From NCBI GenBank assembly GCA_963786985.1, contig CAWBBL010000025.1:248001-312000 (forward strand): 64,000 bases of DNA, read 5' to 3'. The number at the start of each line of letters is the position of its first letter. The first letter of the stretch is position 1. The notes beneath the pieces are model-generated. The model saw nothing but the letters and a program-made list of their open reading frames with translations, had not been told where the DNA came from and did no database searches. The position numbers and the translations under genes were made by a program. Below are positions 63,749 through 64,000 of this stretch, in pieces. This stretch comes from Desertimonas sp963786985. Lineage in GTDB: Bacteria > Actinomycetota > Acidimicrobiia > Acidimicrobiales > Ilumatobacteraceae.

Positions 63749-64000
63749 GCGTCGAGAAGGTGCTGCTTGCCGAGCCGCGCGGGTTTTGTGCCGGCGTGGA
63801 GATGGCGATCAAGGCGTTGGCGTGGATGGTGCGGGCCTTCGAGCCGCCGGTGTACTGCTACCACGAGATCGTCCACAACCAGTTGATCGTCGAACGCTTC
63901 GAGCGCCAGGGCGTCGTCTTCGTCGACGACATCGCCGATGTCCCACCGGGGATGCCGATCATGTTGTCCGCTCACGGTTCGGCACCCGCCGTCGTCGCCG
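63745..64000 (+). CDS. ispH: 4-hydroxy-3-methylbut-2-enyl diphosphate reductase, N-terminal part
   Basis: IspH is the last enzyme of the MEP isoprenoid pathway, reducing HMBPP to IPP and DMAPP with a [4Fe-4S] cluster. Only the first 85 residues are in the window: KVLLAEPRGFCAGVEMAI with the first cluster cysteine, CYHEIVHNQLIVERFERQGV with the conserved histidine, and LSAHGSAPAVV, all diagnostic. The gene runs off the right edge. ATG 63745 overlaps the stop of a mini-ORF. Confidence 0.93.
   Translation, partial: MSVEKVLLAEPRGFCAGVEMAIKALAWMVRAFEPPVYCYHEIVHNQLIVERFERQGVVFVDDIADVPPGMPIMLSAHGSAPAVVA

Overview
The window is about 64 kb of very GC-rich, gene-dense bacterial chromosome. A complete Pup-proteasome locus (Mpa/ARC, Dop, Pup, PrcB, PrcA, PafA), a WhiB protein, a garA-ftsR-type block, FAD-type (ThyX-like) thymidylate synthase, and many leaderless start codons identify an actinobacterium. 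Several protein styles (a two-domain ThyX-like protein, acidic zinc-ribbon proteins, lipoprotein-free Thr/Ser-rich secreted proteins) suggest class Acidimicrobiia; that is an inference, not a measurement. The region looks like core chromosome with little mobile DNA.

Layout. 1-4930: end of an unknown gene, a hotdog thioesterase, an ADP-forming acyl-CoA ligase, a DacB-type peptidase and a Lon-N-domain protein. 4951-7715: two small membrane proteins, a frameshifted small gene, then a ubiquitin-like sulfur carrier, a TtuA-type tRNA thiolase (frameshifted) and the tRNA m1A58 methylase TrmI. 7723-18436: ferredoxin, proteasome ATPase, a cytosolic trypsin/PDZ protease divergent from an HxlR regulator, then dop-pup-prcB-prcA, a 5-oxoprolinase pxpA-pxpB-pxpC block and pafA. 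18450-25165: signal peptidase I, GDPD, a secreted protein, TatA/B, TatC, the HelY helicase and a small conserved protein. 25322-31369: an SOS-box HNH endonuclease, a monooxygenase-like protein, an MDR reductase, the fossil ends of a LacI/ABC sugar locus, a double ThyX-like protein, an acidic zinc-ribbon protein and a GNAT enzyme.

31366-41313: enoyl-CoA hydratase and a protein with a long 18-bp tandem repeat, gamma-carbonic anhydrase, ribokinase, WhiB, threonine aldolase divergent from an RpiR regulator, DinB-type polymerase, a zinc-finger protein and an M23 peptidase with five peptidoglycan-binding repeats. 41335-52353: a tandem glycine riboswitch controlling gcvP, and on the opposite strand a long run pgsA-like, gcvH, FHA, ftsR, DUF151 nuclease, second MerR, gcvT and a cyclase-ATPase-TPR regulator. 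52377-60290: HIT protein, SRAP, secreted proteins, an acyltransferase-SGNH protein, a repeat-containing low-gene region, a Tat-exported ferritin-like pair, and a GFWKNH-motif secreted protein. 60488-64000: tRNA-Pro, a zinc-ribbon membrane protein, Der, a radical SAM/DUF512 protein and the start of ispH.

The genes form a few functional circuits: protein pupylation and degradation (7968-18436); T-arm tRNA modification (5793-7715); Tat export with a downstream Tat substrate (20726-21957, 57114-58876); and glycine cleavage under riboswitch control. The most unusual points are the insertion that duplicates the prcA start, a 28-bp repeat that splits an apparent PxpB-PxpC fusion, leaderless mini-ORFs whose stops overlap the starts of pafA and ispH, and a consistent TANNNT-N6-start promoter arrangement. 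Several apparent single-base frame breaks could be sequencing errors.
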